From NCBI GenBank assembly GCA_034440575.1, contig JAOTOL010001559.1, positions 1,285,001 to 1,349,000 of the forward strand: a DNA stretch of 64,000 bases, in the 5' to 3' direction. Below, one piece after another: positions 10,380-20,868 of the stretch. The translations under genes and the position numbers were made by a program. This DNA comes from Imbricaverruca yamaguchii. Taxonomy: Eukaryota > Arthropoda > Thecostraca > Neoverrucidae. Positions within the stretch are counted from its first letter, which is position 1. Each line of letters begins with the position of its first letter. The notes under the pieces were generated by a model. The model had not been told where the DNA came from and searched no databases. It saw nothing but the letters and a program-made list of their open reading frames with translations.

Positions 10380-13300
10380 CTCGGTACTTTGTATGCTTGT
10401 TTACTTCTTTTTCCATCTTTTAGCTGGGAATGCCGCGACTTTACTGTTTATTGTATAGTGTTAATGTAAGGTGCTTTCAGTCGTTGGGTAAGCGGAGGGG
10501 GCGCTCCTGGTCACCTGTTCTTGGGTGGCGAGCATTAAAAAACTATAAACCACACACAATGACGTCTCATCAAGCCTGTCATCGATAACTGGAGCACATC
10601 ATAACAACAACACAGACATGCAGATAAATTTATATCGCGGCTCCGCATATGTCACACTTTTATCACCCATCGATAAATTTACACTGCTTCACCTCCACCT
10701 TCATGCCTATCATGCAACACTCACCTTACAGTTTCACATATTATCCTACCCTGTCAACATTGCCACGATCATCGGAGAACACTTGTCAACTCTGCCGTGC
10801 ACACAAATCCCCATTTATTTGCTCACTCTATTAGGAGACCACCATCCATTTCTTATCAAACTACTTTTCATCTTTTTCCAACAATCAACCTTGCTCCAGG
10901 AATTCAAATCTGACTCCTACAACATGGCATTTCACGGCGCGAAATGACCTGGGTAGGCCGAATTGCCTATTTTAATAAAATGGAAGTAAAAGGCTTCACA
11001 TATCTCGCACAAATTTAAGATGGATGTCGTTAAAGGCCATCTATCTGGTAAAAAGCGAGCAATGCTCCAAACTGAACGAGGTGTCACCACTCAGAGAAGC
11101 TGCAGCATATAAACCTCCTCATCTGAAGCAATGTTTTTCCTTCATCAAGCCCAGCAACTCGGATATATTGAACTTGAATTAAAGCAAACATTGCTGACTG
11201 AAGATAAGGTAAACTTATGCGTGCTTTTTTACCAAGTTATGCGGTAAACCTTGGATTTGGACTCACTTGCGGTGCAGAAAATTATAAATAGCACGTAATA
11301 AACATTTTGGTTTAATCCTATTCTCTTAGGAAGGAGTGCGGATTCTGTCCCTGTGGATTTTCGCCCGCCATTTCATAACCCTTCTTTGTAAAAGCGTGCA
11401 AATCCGTGATTTTTTTTATATCATTTTTGTTCATGTTTGGTCCCAAAATTATAATTTCGTGAACATATCTGAGGCGGTCTCAGAAGCAAATATTAGAAGA
11501 CAATTATGACGGATTTCTCAGAGAAAACTTAGGAACAGCACATGTATCTGAATATTTTGATTGTTTACTGTTCGACGTGATTATGATTTGTAATTTCAAC
11601 TGCTCATGCTTCCTTCCCTACCTACAGGAGTACCAATTTTTCGCCTAACAATGTCAGAGGCGAATCCAGGGGAAGGAAGAAACTGGTAACAGATGACCGG
11701 TTTCCTTAAAGCAGCATCGTTTACGTTGCCGACGGAACGTTTTGAGGGTGGATGGGAACAAACATTAAAAATGCATCGCAAACAGTGACGGAGCCAGGCA
11801 TTCTTCCAATAGCAGATCAAGGGTCGTAGGTGACATCTTGCTAATGAATGATCAAGGAGGGGAGGAGTGAACCCAAGACAAACTTTTATTTTAAAAAACC
11901 ACAAGCAGTGGCGGATCCATGATATTTTCTTGGTGGTGGCTCTATAAGGGGGTGAAGAGGTACACAGGACACAAATCTGAGCGACTCAAGATCACCACCA
12001 ATGCCTGGTGAGTGAAGCAGTTTTGAGCGACAGGACAAATGCTCCATAAATTACGCCCCTCATGCAATGGGCCAAAACTATGAAGGCCATCTGTTCATTT
12101 GTGAAACCAGCTTTGTATATCGACTACATCGTGTGTTTCCATGGTGTGGTGGTCTGCCACCAAATGGCGGTCTTTGAGTGAGGTTCACCTCACATACGAC
12201 TGGTGATTTTGCCACCTGAACTCTATGCTCGAAGCGACGAGTAGTTATTAGAGGAGCTAATGCTGGAACGCATCCATCGAATCAGCCGGTACCGCTAAGG
12301 GCATTTGTATTCCCAGTTCGTCGGTGGAACCCTACCCAACGTTATTGTTATAGTTAACAGCGTTATCATTTCTGTCAGTGCGTACAATTTGTATTGTCTT
12401 CTCCATATCAGATGCAGCAACAGCCTATCTCCTTTGGCTGTATGCACCTTCATTGGGTCTTTCAATGTGGGACATTCCTTGGTGAGCTGTCCGTAGATCT
12501 GGACAGCCAACACAAGGGTGTCTCGGGATGCAAACATGAAACACAACAGAGTGTGATTAGATCAATACAATGTGCATCCCTCCTGTTTTTTTCTTTTTAT
12601 TTTGCAGATAGACCACCACCAATTAGTAGAAAGGAAATGTGACCCTGGGAAATCGGTGAACAGGTAGCAAGCTAGTCATGCCCACAGAATTTACAGGGCC
12701 ACAATATGCAAATGTTAGGGGGAGTACAGAAATGTTGACCACAGATTCATGCGGAGATAACTCATGCAGAATAACACGGGTGTGTACGGGCCTACCAATA
12801 TCCTCCAAACATACAAAAAAACACAAAAACGTCCATATAAACACATACTTATGTACGTTTTCATATACCATGAACACTGATGCTAACTATGGCAAGGTGC
12901 AACTTTTTAAACTTTTTAAATTACAGCCATTGGTGGCCACGAGGAGGAAGGTGCTGGAAGCAAAATCTTGGCAGCAGTTTCCTGACGGAGCTCATGCAGT
13001 GCTCACGTGATATTTTCAGTTAGGCTTTGTTTGAACAGTTTAGTCAGTTGGTGTATTCCACGACAGATCGACCAATGCACTTCACTCCATAAATCTGTAT
13101 TGAGACCGAAATTTGATCATAGGGTAATCCATGGCTCTGCACACGGCTGTGCAAATGTTAGTCCGATTCGGCCAACGGTGTTTTAGCTATAGCCTCCGGC
13201 ATTTTTAAGGTCAAACAGCATGGGCCGATTTGGTGATGGGAATCTCATCAATAAGAAGCAGAAAGGGTGACAAATTATATATATACCTAAGAATAGAAAA

Positions 13301-13589
13301 GATCCACTGAAACACTCCCGAAATAAAATATAAATATTTCTCACATTTTTCACAGACCTGGAGACCTGATGACCTCGTGACCTCGTAACCTCCCGTGGCC
13401 CCTGACCAAACGAAGTTGATAAGTTTGACGGTAGAAATATAAATCGGCATGATTTTGATGATCAAAGAAAAGCCAAACAAAAATAAGTTCTTATAAACAT
13501 CCCATATGGCCGTTCGCTCTTCATGACTTTTTGCGATGTTGCGTTGTCCTTGTAGGATGGATTTCGCGTTAGCTTTGTTCCATTGAAAA
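10380..13589. other. no gene recognised; possible decayed DNA-transposon ends
   Basis: About 3.2 kb without a convincing gene. Two strings near 11790 (GTGACGGAGCCAGG) and 11909 (GTGGCGGATCCATG) resemble the ends of common arthropod DNA elements, and a similar GTGACGCAGCCAGG is at 34540. They may mark decayed insertions. Open frames at 11596-11904 and 12295-12546 have no family signature. Confidence 0.35.
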
Positions 13590-13870
13590 GCTACCTTACG
13601 TAGAACAATGGCACGCGGACATATGGTTGGAAAACACATGATTGGGGAGATGGAAGAGGTGCACTTGGCTTTCTCGGAGGGGCACCTTTCCTTCCAAAAG
13701 GTTGTCTCTGGCTGAAAAATAATGAAGCAGGTACACTTGAGCCTTCCAATGGCGCACCTTTTCCCAGCCGGAGGGGAGCCACATTCCCACTGGGAGGGGG
13801 AGCCCTTGTCCCGAGTGTCCCGGGTGCGGGTACTTTTCGGGTGTGCGCATTGTGCTTGAATAGTCCTACA
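13590..13870. repeat. short G/C-run internal repeat, unclassified
   Basis: Degenerate repetition of words such as GGCACCTTTCC, GGAGGGG and CCCTTGTCCC at irregular 20-30 base spacing. It leaves all minus-strand frames open, so those frames are not evidence of a gene. A similar style of sequence occurs at about 32940-33190 and more weakly near 14450-14500. Probably the inner part of an unidentified dispersed element. Confidence 0.4.
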
Positions 13871-15130
13871 CAAAGGAAACGAGGCGTGCATAATAATATT
13901 TTCCAGTCCACTCCCCAAGATAAATGCCACGTCGCTAGCTTCACCTATTATGACCTTTAAGGAAGTCAGCATTGCCAATGATGAAGAAATAAGCTGTGAT
14001 ATGAATCCTAGGTTGCATTTACTTGCAAATTATGTATTCCCAGTGTCTTTAGAATAGACAGTTCGGAAGCTGGCTTTGAATCCCGATGTTGACTTGACGT
14101 TACATATTCTGCTCAATTTTGTTTGAGACAATGATAGACATGACAATATTAATTTATCTGAGCTCTGGAGAAACAACGCCGAAAGAAAACAAGTTTTACG
14201 TTAAATTTCCAGGGATTTGATTCAAGGCCCGCATACTGAACAAACGTGATTTGCGCGTCCTTTTTGGCCAAAATGCAAATGCACACACATTTTGGGTTCT
14301 CCATAACCAGTACTTTCCAGCGATGATGGGTGTTTTATCCTACTTCATGCATATGGGAATTTATTGTGTGTCTTGGTGGGGGCTTTGCATTTTGACCTAT
14401 CTCACCTGGATCAGAAGTTAGTGATGGTGTCATTCAATACTCACTCCCACTTCCTGGCCGGCGAAGGTGGATTTTCCTCGGCGAAGGTTAATCCAAACAC
14501 CACACCGAGCAGTGGTGCATATACCTATAAGAAGCAGAAAAGGATGAGAACAGTTCTTTTCCAATGGAGTCCCTGTTCCTCCTTTTGTTGTTAGCATATT
14601 TCAATGCTAAATATGTTACACCCTTTAACAGCCAATGTATGTCTTCAGATAAAGGAAGAACCATTTTAATCATAGATGTGCTCATGTCATATGCAACGCT
14701 AATGATGCCACTGTGTGCCATGTCTACCTACCAAGCCGACTTGCATTGAAATGTCGTAAACATGTGGCCAATTTCAGTGGAGACCAGCACGGTTGCTTTG
14801 GCCAGTAGTGGTACTGCAAAGGCAGACAGAGTGCGTTATATTGCGCTGTAACATTGAATTGAATTTATCATAAGCGACAATGATGCCTGAGCGAATCCAT
14901 TCCGATGCATATATGTATATACGACAAACGTTCGTCTGAGCAACCCGATCATGCTTGTTGGCATGTTTCGGAAACATTGTAGCTTTCTTTAACATCGCAT
15001 CAAACCCTAATATCTGCAGTCAGGACTGTGCCTGTTCACAATTTCCTATAATAATATATTTGGAGCAGGTGGCAAAATTATTTCAGTTACTATTTAGTTT
15101 TTTTGTGTGAAACGAAATTTTGAAGGCGGC
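13871..15130. other. no gene recognised
   Basis: Mixed sequence; open frames are short and overlap on both strands. No RNA gene or repeat recognised. Confidence 0.4.
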
Positions 15131-16358
15131 ACCCAACCAGACCCGGCCCAGCTGACACCGACTAATGACAACCCAGCCAGACCCGGCCCAGCTGACACCG
15201 ACTAATGACAACCCAGCCAGACCCGGCCCAGCTGACACCGACTAATGACCACCCAGCCAGACCCGGCCCAGCTGACACCGACTAATGACCACCCAGCCAG
15301 ACCCGGCCCAGCTGACATCGACTAATGACAACCCAGCCAGACCCGGCCCAGCTGACACCGACTAATGACAACCCAGCCAGACCCGGCCCAGCTGACATCG
15401 ACTAATGACAACCCAGCCAGACCCGGCCCAGGTGCTGCCGACTAATGACAACCCAGCCAGACCCGGCCCAGCTGACACCGACTAATGACAACCCAGCCAG
15501 ACCCGGCCCAGCTGACACCGACTAATGACAACCCAGCCAGACCCGGCCCAGCTGACACCGACTAATGACAACCCAGCCAGACCCGGCCCAGCTGACACCG
15601 ACTAATGACAACCCAGCCAGACCCGGCCCAGCTGACACCGACTAATGACAACCCAGCCAGACCCGGCCCAGCTGACACCGACTAATGACAACCCAGCCAG
15701 ACCCGGCCCAGCTGACATCGACTAATGACAACCCAGCCAGACCCGGCCCAGCTGACAGACTAATGACAACCCCCAGACTAATGACAACCCAGCCAGACCC
15801 GGCCCAGCTGACATCGACTAATGACAACCCAGCCAGACCCGGCCCAGCTGACACCGACAATGACAACCCAGCCAGACCCGGCCCAGCTGACACCGACTAA
15901 TGACAAACCCAGCCAGACCCGGCCCAGCTGACACCGACTAATGACAACCCAGCCAGACCCGGCCCAGCGACACCGACTAATGATGACCGACTAATGACAA
16001 CCCAGCCAGACCCGGCCCAGGTGCTGCCGACTAATGACAACCCAGCCAGACCCGGCCCAGCTGACACCGACTAATGACAACCCAGCCAGACCCGGCCCAG
16101 CTGACACCGACTAATGACAACCCGCGACCGCCAGCTGACACCGACTAATGACAACCCAGCCAGACCCGGCCAGCTGACCATCCCCCGACTAATGACAACC
16201 CAGCCAGACCCGGCCCAGCTGACACCGACTAATGACCACCCAGCCAGACCCGGCCCAGCTGACACCGACTAATGACAACCCAGCCAGACCCGGCCCAGGT
16301 GCTGCCGACTAATGACCACCCAGCCAGAGCTGATCCAGCTGACATCGACTAATGACCA
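15131..16358. repeat. 40-bp minisatellite, about 30 copies
   Basis: Tandem array with period 40. Each unit contains ACCCAGCCAGACCCGGCCCA followed by GCTGACACCGACTAATGACA. Left copies are almost identical. Variants include GACATCG, GGTGCTGCCG (three or more units) and small deletions near 15755-15780, 15965-15990 and 16125-16190. Every unit has one CAGCTG E-box-type palindrome. Frames through it encode only a repeat peptide. Confidence 0.97.
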
Positions 16359-17283
16359 TCTCATTACATGATAGTTCAGATACCTACATGAGGAGATAGG
16401 AGAAGGGGATCTGCACGTTTCATTTCCCCAACACCTACACTTGGACATCTCCTATGTCACGTCCAATGCATAAATAACAAAAAGGTGGCAACACCATGGA
16501 CCTTTCCCTCCTGCAATATGAAGGTCTAATTTCATCGGCCTACACATTCTTTGCGTACTGAACTATTGAAGTCTGCGGGTTCCAATTGTAGGCTTCCAAG
16601 AGTGGTTAGCTTAGGAATGTCACAAGGATGTGGCCTCCAGTATGTTTTTTTTTAATTCCATTATTTGTTTATTGACTACTAATAACTTGCACCACAGCAG
16701 CTACAGTGAAGCAATCCTGCACCACCTTTTCATGTTCAGGATAGTTTAGGATTCAGGATATGACACACCACTACAAAATAATGATTGTGTTAATGTTCCT
16801 CTTTGCAAATCTTTTCAGGATTTCTATCCAAAGGAACTCCTTGAATATGGATATCTTGTTCATTTTGTTTTCAGTAAACAGTACAAGTAATGGTTCGGCC
16901 ATACAGGAACAGAAGTAGAGCTATTTATTGCACGTCTTAGGTGTTTGGACCCCCCCCCCCTTTTCCCCTACATGGGGATGTGGGTGAAATGCATGCATAC
17001 GTTGATGACATTTTGGCAGACGTCATGACTCTAATCATCATTGTAGTGGAACATATTGAGTATGATGCCTCATGCAAATGCTGCCATGTTTTGCTGATGT
17101 CAATGGAGATATTACAAGGGACTGCTATCAAACGGCAAATTAAATGCATGCATTGGCCATGACCTATGGCTGTTCGATATGGCACAGTTTTTCTGGTTCA
17201 TTTTGTTGGTGCATGGAATGCCAAGCGTGTCGTGCAATTGTAATGGGCTTTATTGCAGGATGTCAGTTGTGCTGGTGTAGCAG
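16359..17283. other. no gene recognised
   Basis: Mixed sequence with a short C-run near 16950. Open frames at 16937-17185 overlap on both strands and have no signature. Confidence 0.4.
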
Positions 17284-17287
17284 TTAA

Positions 17288-18307
17288 CACGCGCACATCC
17301 GGGGGGACAGATATCTGCCACCCTCAGGTTTTTCCTCATTTGCCGCCAAACTAAACGGATTAGCAAGGCAAAACCGCGCATAGCTGTTCATTGGTCTTTT
17401 CCACATATCCTCATACATTTTTAGTCCTGGGTCATCTCAGGTCAGGTCACCAGGTCAGGCGAAGTGACCCAACTACACTCAGAGTTCTAGGTGGCATAAC
17501 TTCCACAATAATTTGGCGATTGATTTCAAACTTATAACATGTCATGATCTCATCATGGACCATAAGATGTATATCGGGGCTTTTTCGTAGCATTGACCTT
17601 AGGTCAGGTTGCGGCCATGGCTTCCCCATTATAGGGATATGGTAAAATATACAAATGTTTCCTGGTTGCATATTTGCGCTCGGAATGATCTTACAACGGT
17701 TGTGGCATGTAGATGAAAACTATGGTCAATGTTACCGCTGACATTTTTGCTCAGTGACCTCACCAAGGTCTCTGAGGTCACCTGAGATCACTACACATGT
17801 CTGCGCATTATATCGCACTGCACTGAGCTAGAAGGCTGAAATTACCGTCATTGTGCTTGTATCGCCAAGACGTGTCGATTGATACATGACATGATCTCCC
17901 AGGGCGACTTCATGACCTTGACCTTAGGTCATGACTTCATGGCCTTGACCTGAGTTTCGGTTGACCTGACCTTAAATTACACCGCCTATTATCGATAGCG
18001 CATTTCAAGGATTGTCGAATAGCGTTCGCCGTTTGTTTATATCTGTTACAGGTCCTGAGTTTTGTGTATTTAATATCTGAGTCCCATCTAATCTGGTCGA
18101 ATTTGACCTATGATGGCCCAGTGACCTGAATGTTGACCTGAGCGGAAAAAAAATTACCGAAACACTTTCGACAGAACCCGTCACCAGCTATCCAACGCCG
18201 TTTTCCGGTTGTTCCTAACTAGCATAGTTCCAGAGATCTTAGGGGGCAGACATCTGCCCCCCCCCCCGGATATGCGAAGTTGACGCGGACCGCCAGACGT
18301 GCGAGTG
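17288..18307 (+). mobile_element. TTAA-flanked non-autonomous element B1
   Basis: 1,020 bp bounded by TTAA at 17284-17287 and 18308-18311. The left end begins CACGCGCACATCCGGGGGG and the right end finishes with GACGTGCGAGTG, giving imperfect inverted tips CAC.CGCAC. Just inside each end is a G-run next to a palindrome (CAGATATCTG left, CAGACATCTG right). The body is full of AGGTCA/TGACCT hexamers: I count about 16, clustered near 17440-17460, 17600, 17770, 17920-17975 and 18105-18145. No protein frame. A second, inverted copy lies at 23319-24314. Confidence 0.8.
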
Positions 18308-18533
18308 TTAATGAAAAAAATAAGTAGGTGCAGGAAGACATGACACTCTCCACAGGTGTAGGATTGTGTGATCAATCATACTTGGATGGAGAGCCAGACT
18401 GCATAGCATGACAAACTGCTTTACGAAGCACACCGGCCTCAGAACAATCCACACCCAAATGCACCAGGTCAAAGATTGGCACCAGGGAGATTATGTACTT
18501 GCACGTAATGGAATATAACTTAAGGTAAGAAAA

Positions 18534-18755
18534 TCAAGAAGCTTTAGGCAAGTGCCTTTTCTGCATTACCACGGCGATCAGAGGACCATCTCGGCACGCG
18601 GCGTCGCTCCACAGCTTCCTCATCTTGTCTGAACTTGGAAGGTCGATCAATATCGTGTCTAGATTGCTAAATGTTGTATTTTTACACCTTGCCACACAAC
18701 AATTAAAATAGCGGCGTTTTCTGCGATCCGTGGTCAACTGACGGTGGGATGCCAT
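18534..18755 (-). CDS. THAP-type zinc-finger protein, first exon
   Basis: A 73-codon minus-strand frame with the N-terminal half of a C2CH THAP DNA-binding domain: FNCCVARCKNTTF (first Cys pair, residues 19-24), then ILIDLPSSDKMRKLWSDAAC (FP..W..A-type block of the family). The second Cys and the His, needed to complete the zinc site, are not in this frame. A possible splice donor (GTAATG on the minus strand, near 18570) lies after CRDGPLIAV, so the rest would be in another exon to the left; I did not find it. The ATG at 18755 is the only suitable start. THAP domains occur in transcriptional regulators and P-element-like transposases, and either is possible. The bases upstream look like a promoter. 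Confidence 0.5.
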   Translation of the reverse strand: MASHRQLTTDRRKRRYFNCCVARCKNTTFSNLDTILIDLPSSDKMRKLWSDAACRDGPLIAVVMQKRHLPKAS

Positions 18756-18799
18756 TTATGCTAAAACGATCAGCCACATTCGGCGGCTTCCTATACGCA

Positions 18800-18880
18800 A
18801 AATGGAACGCACGGCAGTCGACCTCCGCTACCGACAGCAAACGTGACGTCACACGTATTTTGACCAATCACAAAGCGAGG
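18800..18880 (-). promoter_or_regulatory. CCAAT and CRE boxes upstream of the THAP exon
   Basis: Read on the minus strand, ATTGG (complement CCAAT at 18864-18868) is followed 12 bases later by TGACGTCA (18844-18851), a perfect cAMP-response-element palindrome, then by GC-rich sequence to the ATG at 18755. Spacing fits a proximal promoter without a TATA box. Inferred from motifs only. Confidence 0.4.
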
Positions 18881-20778
18881 CATTCTGAATTGATTTAAAA
18901 AAATTATTTATGTGCTTTAAGAACTTTAAAAAAAAGAAAATGAATGAATGCCACCGTCGTGGTACGAATCAATAATAACTAGTGAAACCTTTTTTTTAAT
19001 CGGTTTGTCCGAACATGAAACATGTCCATTGTCTAGTGAATCATCACAAAAAAAAAATTAATTAAATGCTCCTGATGATGCGTTGACATCGTTCTTCGGC
19101 ACCGGTCTCCACCATCTTTTCCACTTTCCTCCAACAGCGAACGACACATTCTGTACTCGCGACGGCTGCCCTCCGTTCCTCAACTTATGCCTCCTCAAGT
19201 TGCACATTTCTCCTTCATAATTGCAGCTCTCATATCTAAAAGTCACCTTCTTCCTTGATGGTGCAAAAGGCTTCGACTTCCCCATCGCTCCAACTCCTCT
19301 CAGAGTCAAAAAGAACGCAGAACTGCCTTTATTGACAGCGAGGCCTTGATGAACGAACCAACCGAGGGGCAAAGATAATGTGAAACCTGTAAAGCCATCA
19401 GGCATAATTTGTTCTCCAAATGGCATCACAGAAAACTATGTACCTACCCGCGGATCCATGAAAGAAAGTGCTAATGATTTGGGTATCTGTTGGGAGATCC
19501 GTGAAAAAAAAAATTTCCTTAGTGTTGATTTGCCTTTTTGTTTCACAAATTATTGCGCTAATTAAAAGCAAGCACATGCCCGTAACTTTCATGACGTCAT
19601 TGCCCGGGACCTGGTTCTACTTCGTTCAGCAAAGTTCATTCAGTAATGTTCAACACGATAGAAATATCCGGCATGAGACACCTCACTGCTGTCTCGCCGA
19701 CATACCGCCGACTTCTATGAGAATATAGCACGGGTCGCCACCCGGGCCACACATTTTTTTAAAGGCCAACAACTGTCTCAAAAGGACGCTACCACCTATG
19801 CCATCATAAAATATTATATCTTCTAATGTAAACTATCCCAGAAATGGACTTATACGATTCATTCTCTTTAAAAAAAAATTCAAACTTGGAAAGAAAAAGA
19901 CATGTCAGCCTTTGGGTGTCTCATTAGTCTTCCGTATCCATTTAGCTGTCACCGATGTGTGTCGACGTGTGGCTGGTTTTATTCGTCTCTGTTCAGCTGC
20001 TCGCCTTGGCTCGACGTTAACAAAGTAGTAATTGATCACGTTCGTGCCCACCGCTGAGGTAGTTTGCGAACCCGATCACTCGTCGCTGATAGCTTCACGC
20101 ATGTTGCGCCGAGCGAACCCTGCACATTGTGTTCTTGTCCTGTGTGTGATATCCAACTTTGTGTTGACACAAATTGTGGATGCACAGCTATATCAGCGAC
20201 ACGATATTCCTGGCTGTATGGCCGCACACTGGCAGTGCCCGCGACGTCTGGGTAATTAGCTTCAGTCGCTTCAGGTATAGGTGGCGCTGCTGTACTCCTG
20301 ATTTTGACGTTCAGAAAAGGGACATGATCCACAGTGGTCTCCCACAGATCCACAAAAGCCTGCCGCTTTTCAGTCACAACAGGCGTGTTCACACACGACC
20401 TTGACTGACCGTGGTACACACACGACCGTGTGTGTGCACATTCCGCCCCTGGTACGGGATTGGTCGGTGCGGTGTCGTTGCGGCGCGATGAAGCGGCCCA
20501 TCTCGACCTCATTTGACCCGAAAGGCATTCGCCTAGGAACTGAAATTCATGCTGAAGTGTGTTTACTACAGCCGTAATCTAGCATCCAAACTTTGTGTTT
20601 TTAGCCTAAGTAGTTTCAGAGCTCGTAGAAGCTGAATCCATCCTCCTCCGGTGCGGGTTATGCGAGAGGTCCTCCGGTGTAATTGATAACCGTTACGTGA
20701 CGTATGGTCTTACCTGCCTTCCCTGTACCGGTTAGATACATACAGCCAAAATCCAGTCCCCAATGAATTGTCAGATGT
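18881..20778. other. no gene firmly recognised
   Basis: Contains a minus-strand frame (19058-19429) with a block YESCNYEGEMCNLRRHKLRN that vaguely resembles a decayed C2H2 finger but lacks proper spacing. Open frames on both strands at 20032-20512 have no signature. I make no gene call here. Confidence 0.3.
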
Positions 20779-20781
20779 ATA

Positions 20782-20787
<6 letters not shown>

Positions 20788-20864
<77 letters not shown>

Positions 20865-20868
20865 TATA
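20788..20868. repeat. (TA)n microsatellite
   Basis: About 80 bases of almost pure TA directly abutting the truncated 5' end of CR1 copy 2. Confidence 0.97.

Noticed and set aside
10162..10469. Cys/Val and His/Thr repeat frames
   Set aside because: They are translations of the (TG)n microsatellite.
13211..13978. 255-codon minus-strand frame as a gene
   Set aside because: It overlaps other open frames on the same strand through a low-complexity repeat patch and shows no domain or splice context.
15131..16358. CRISPR array
   Set aside because: Units are contiguous 40-mers with no variable spacers, and the context is eukaryotic. The same applies to the 47-, 56- and 68-bp arrays.
20032..20512. 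Opposing 75- and 158-codon frames
   Set aside because: Both strands are open in the same GC-rich patch, with no family signature or consistent splice sites.
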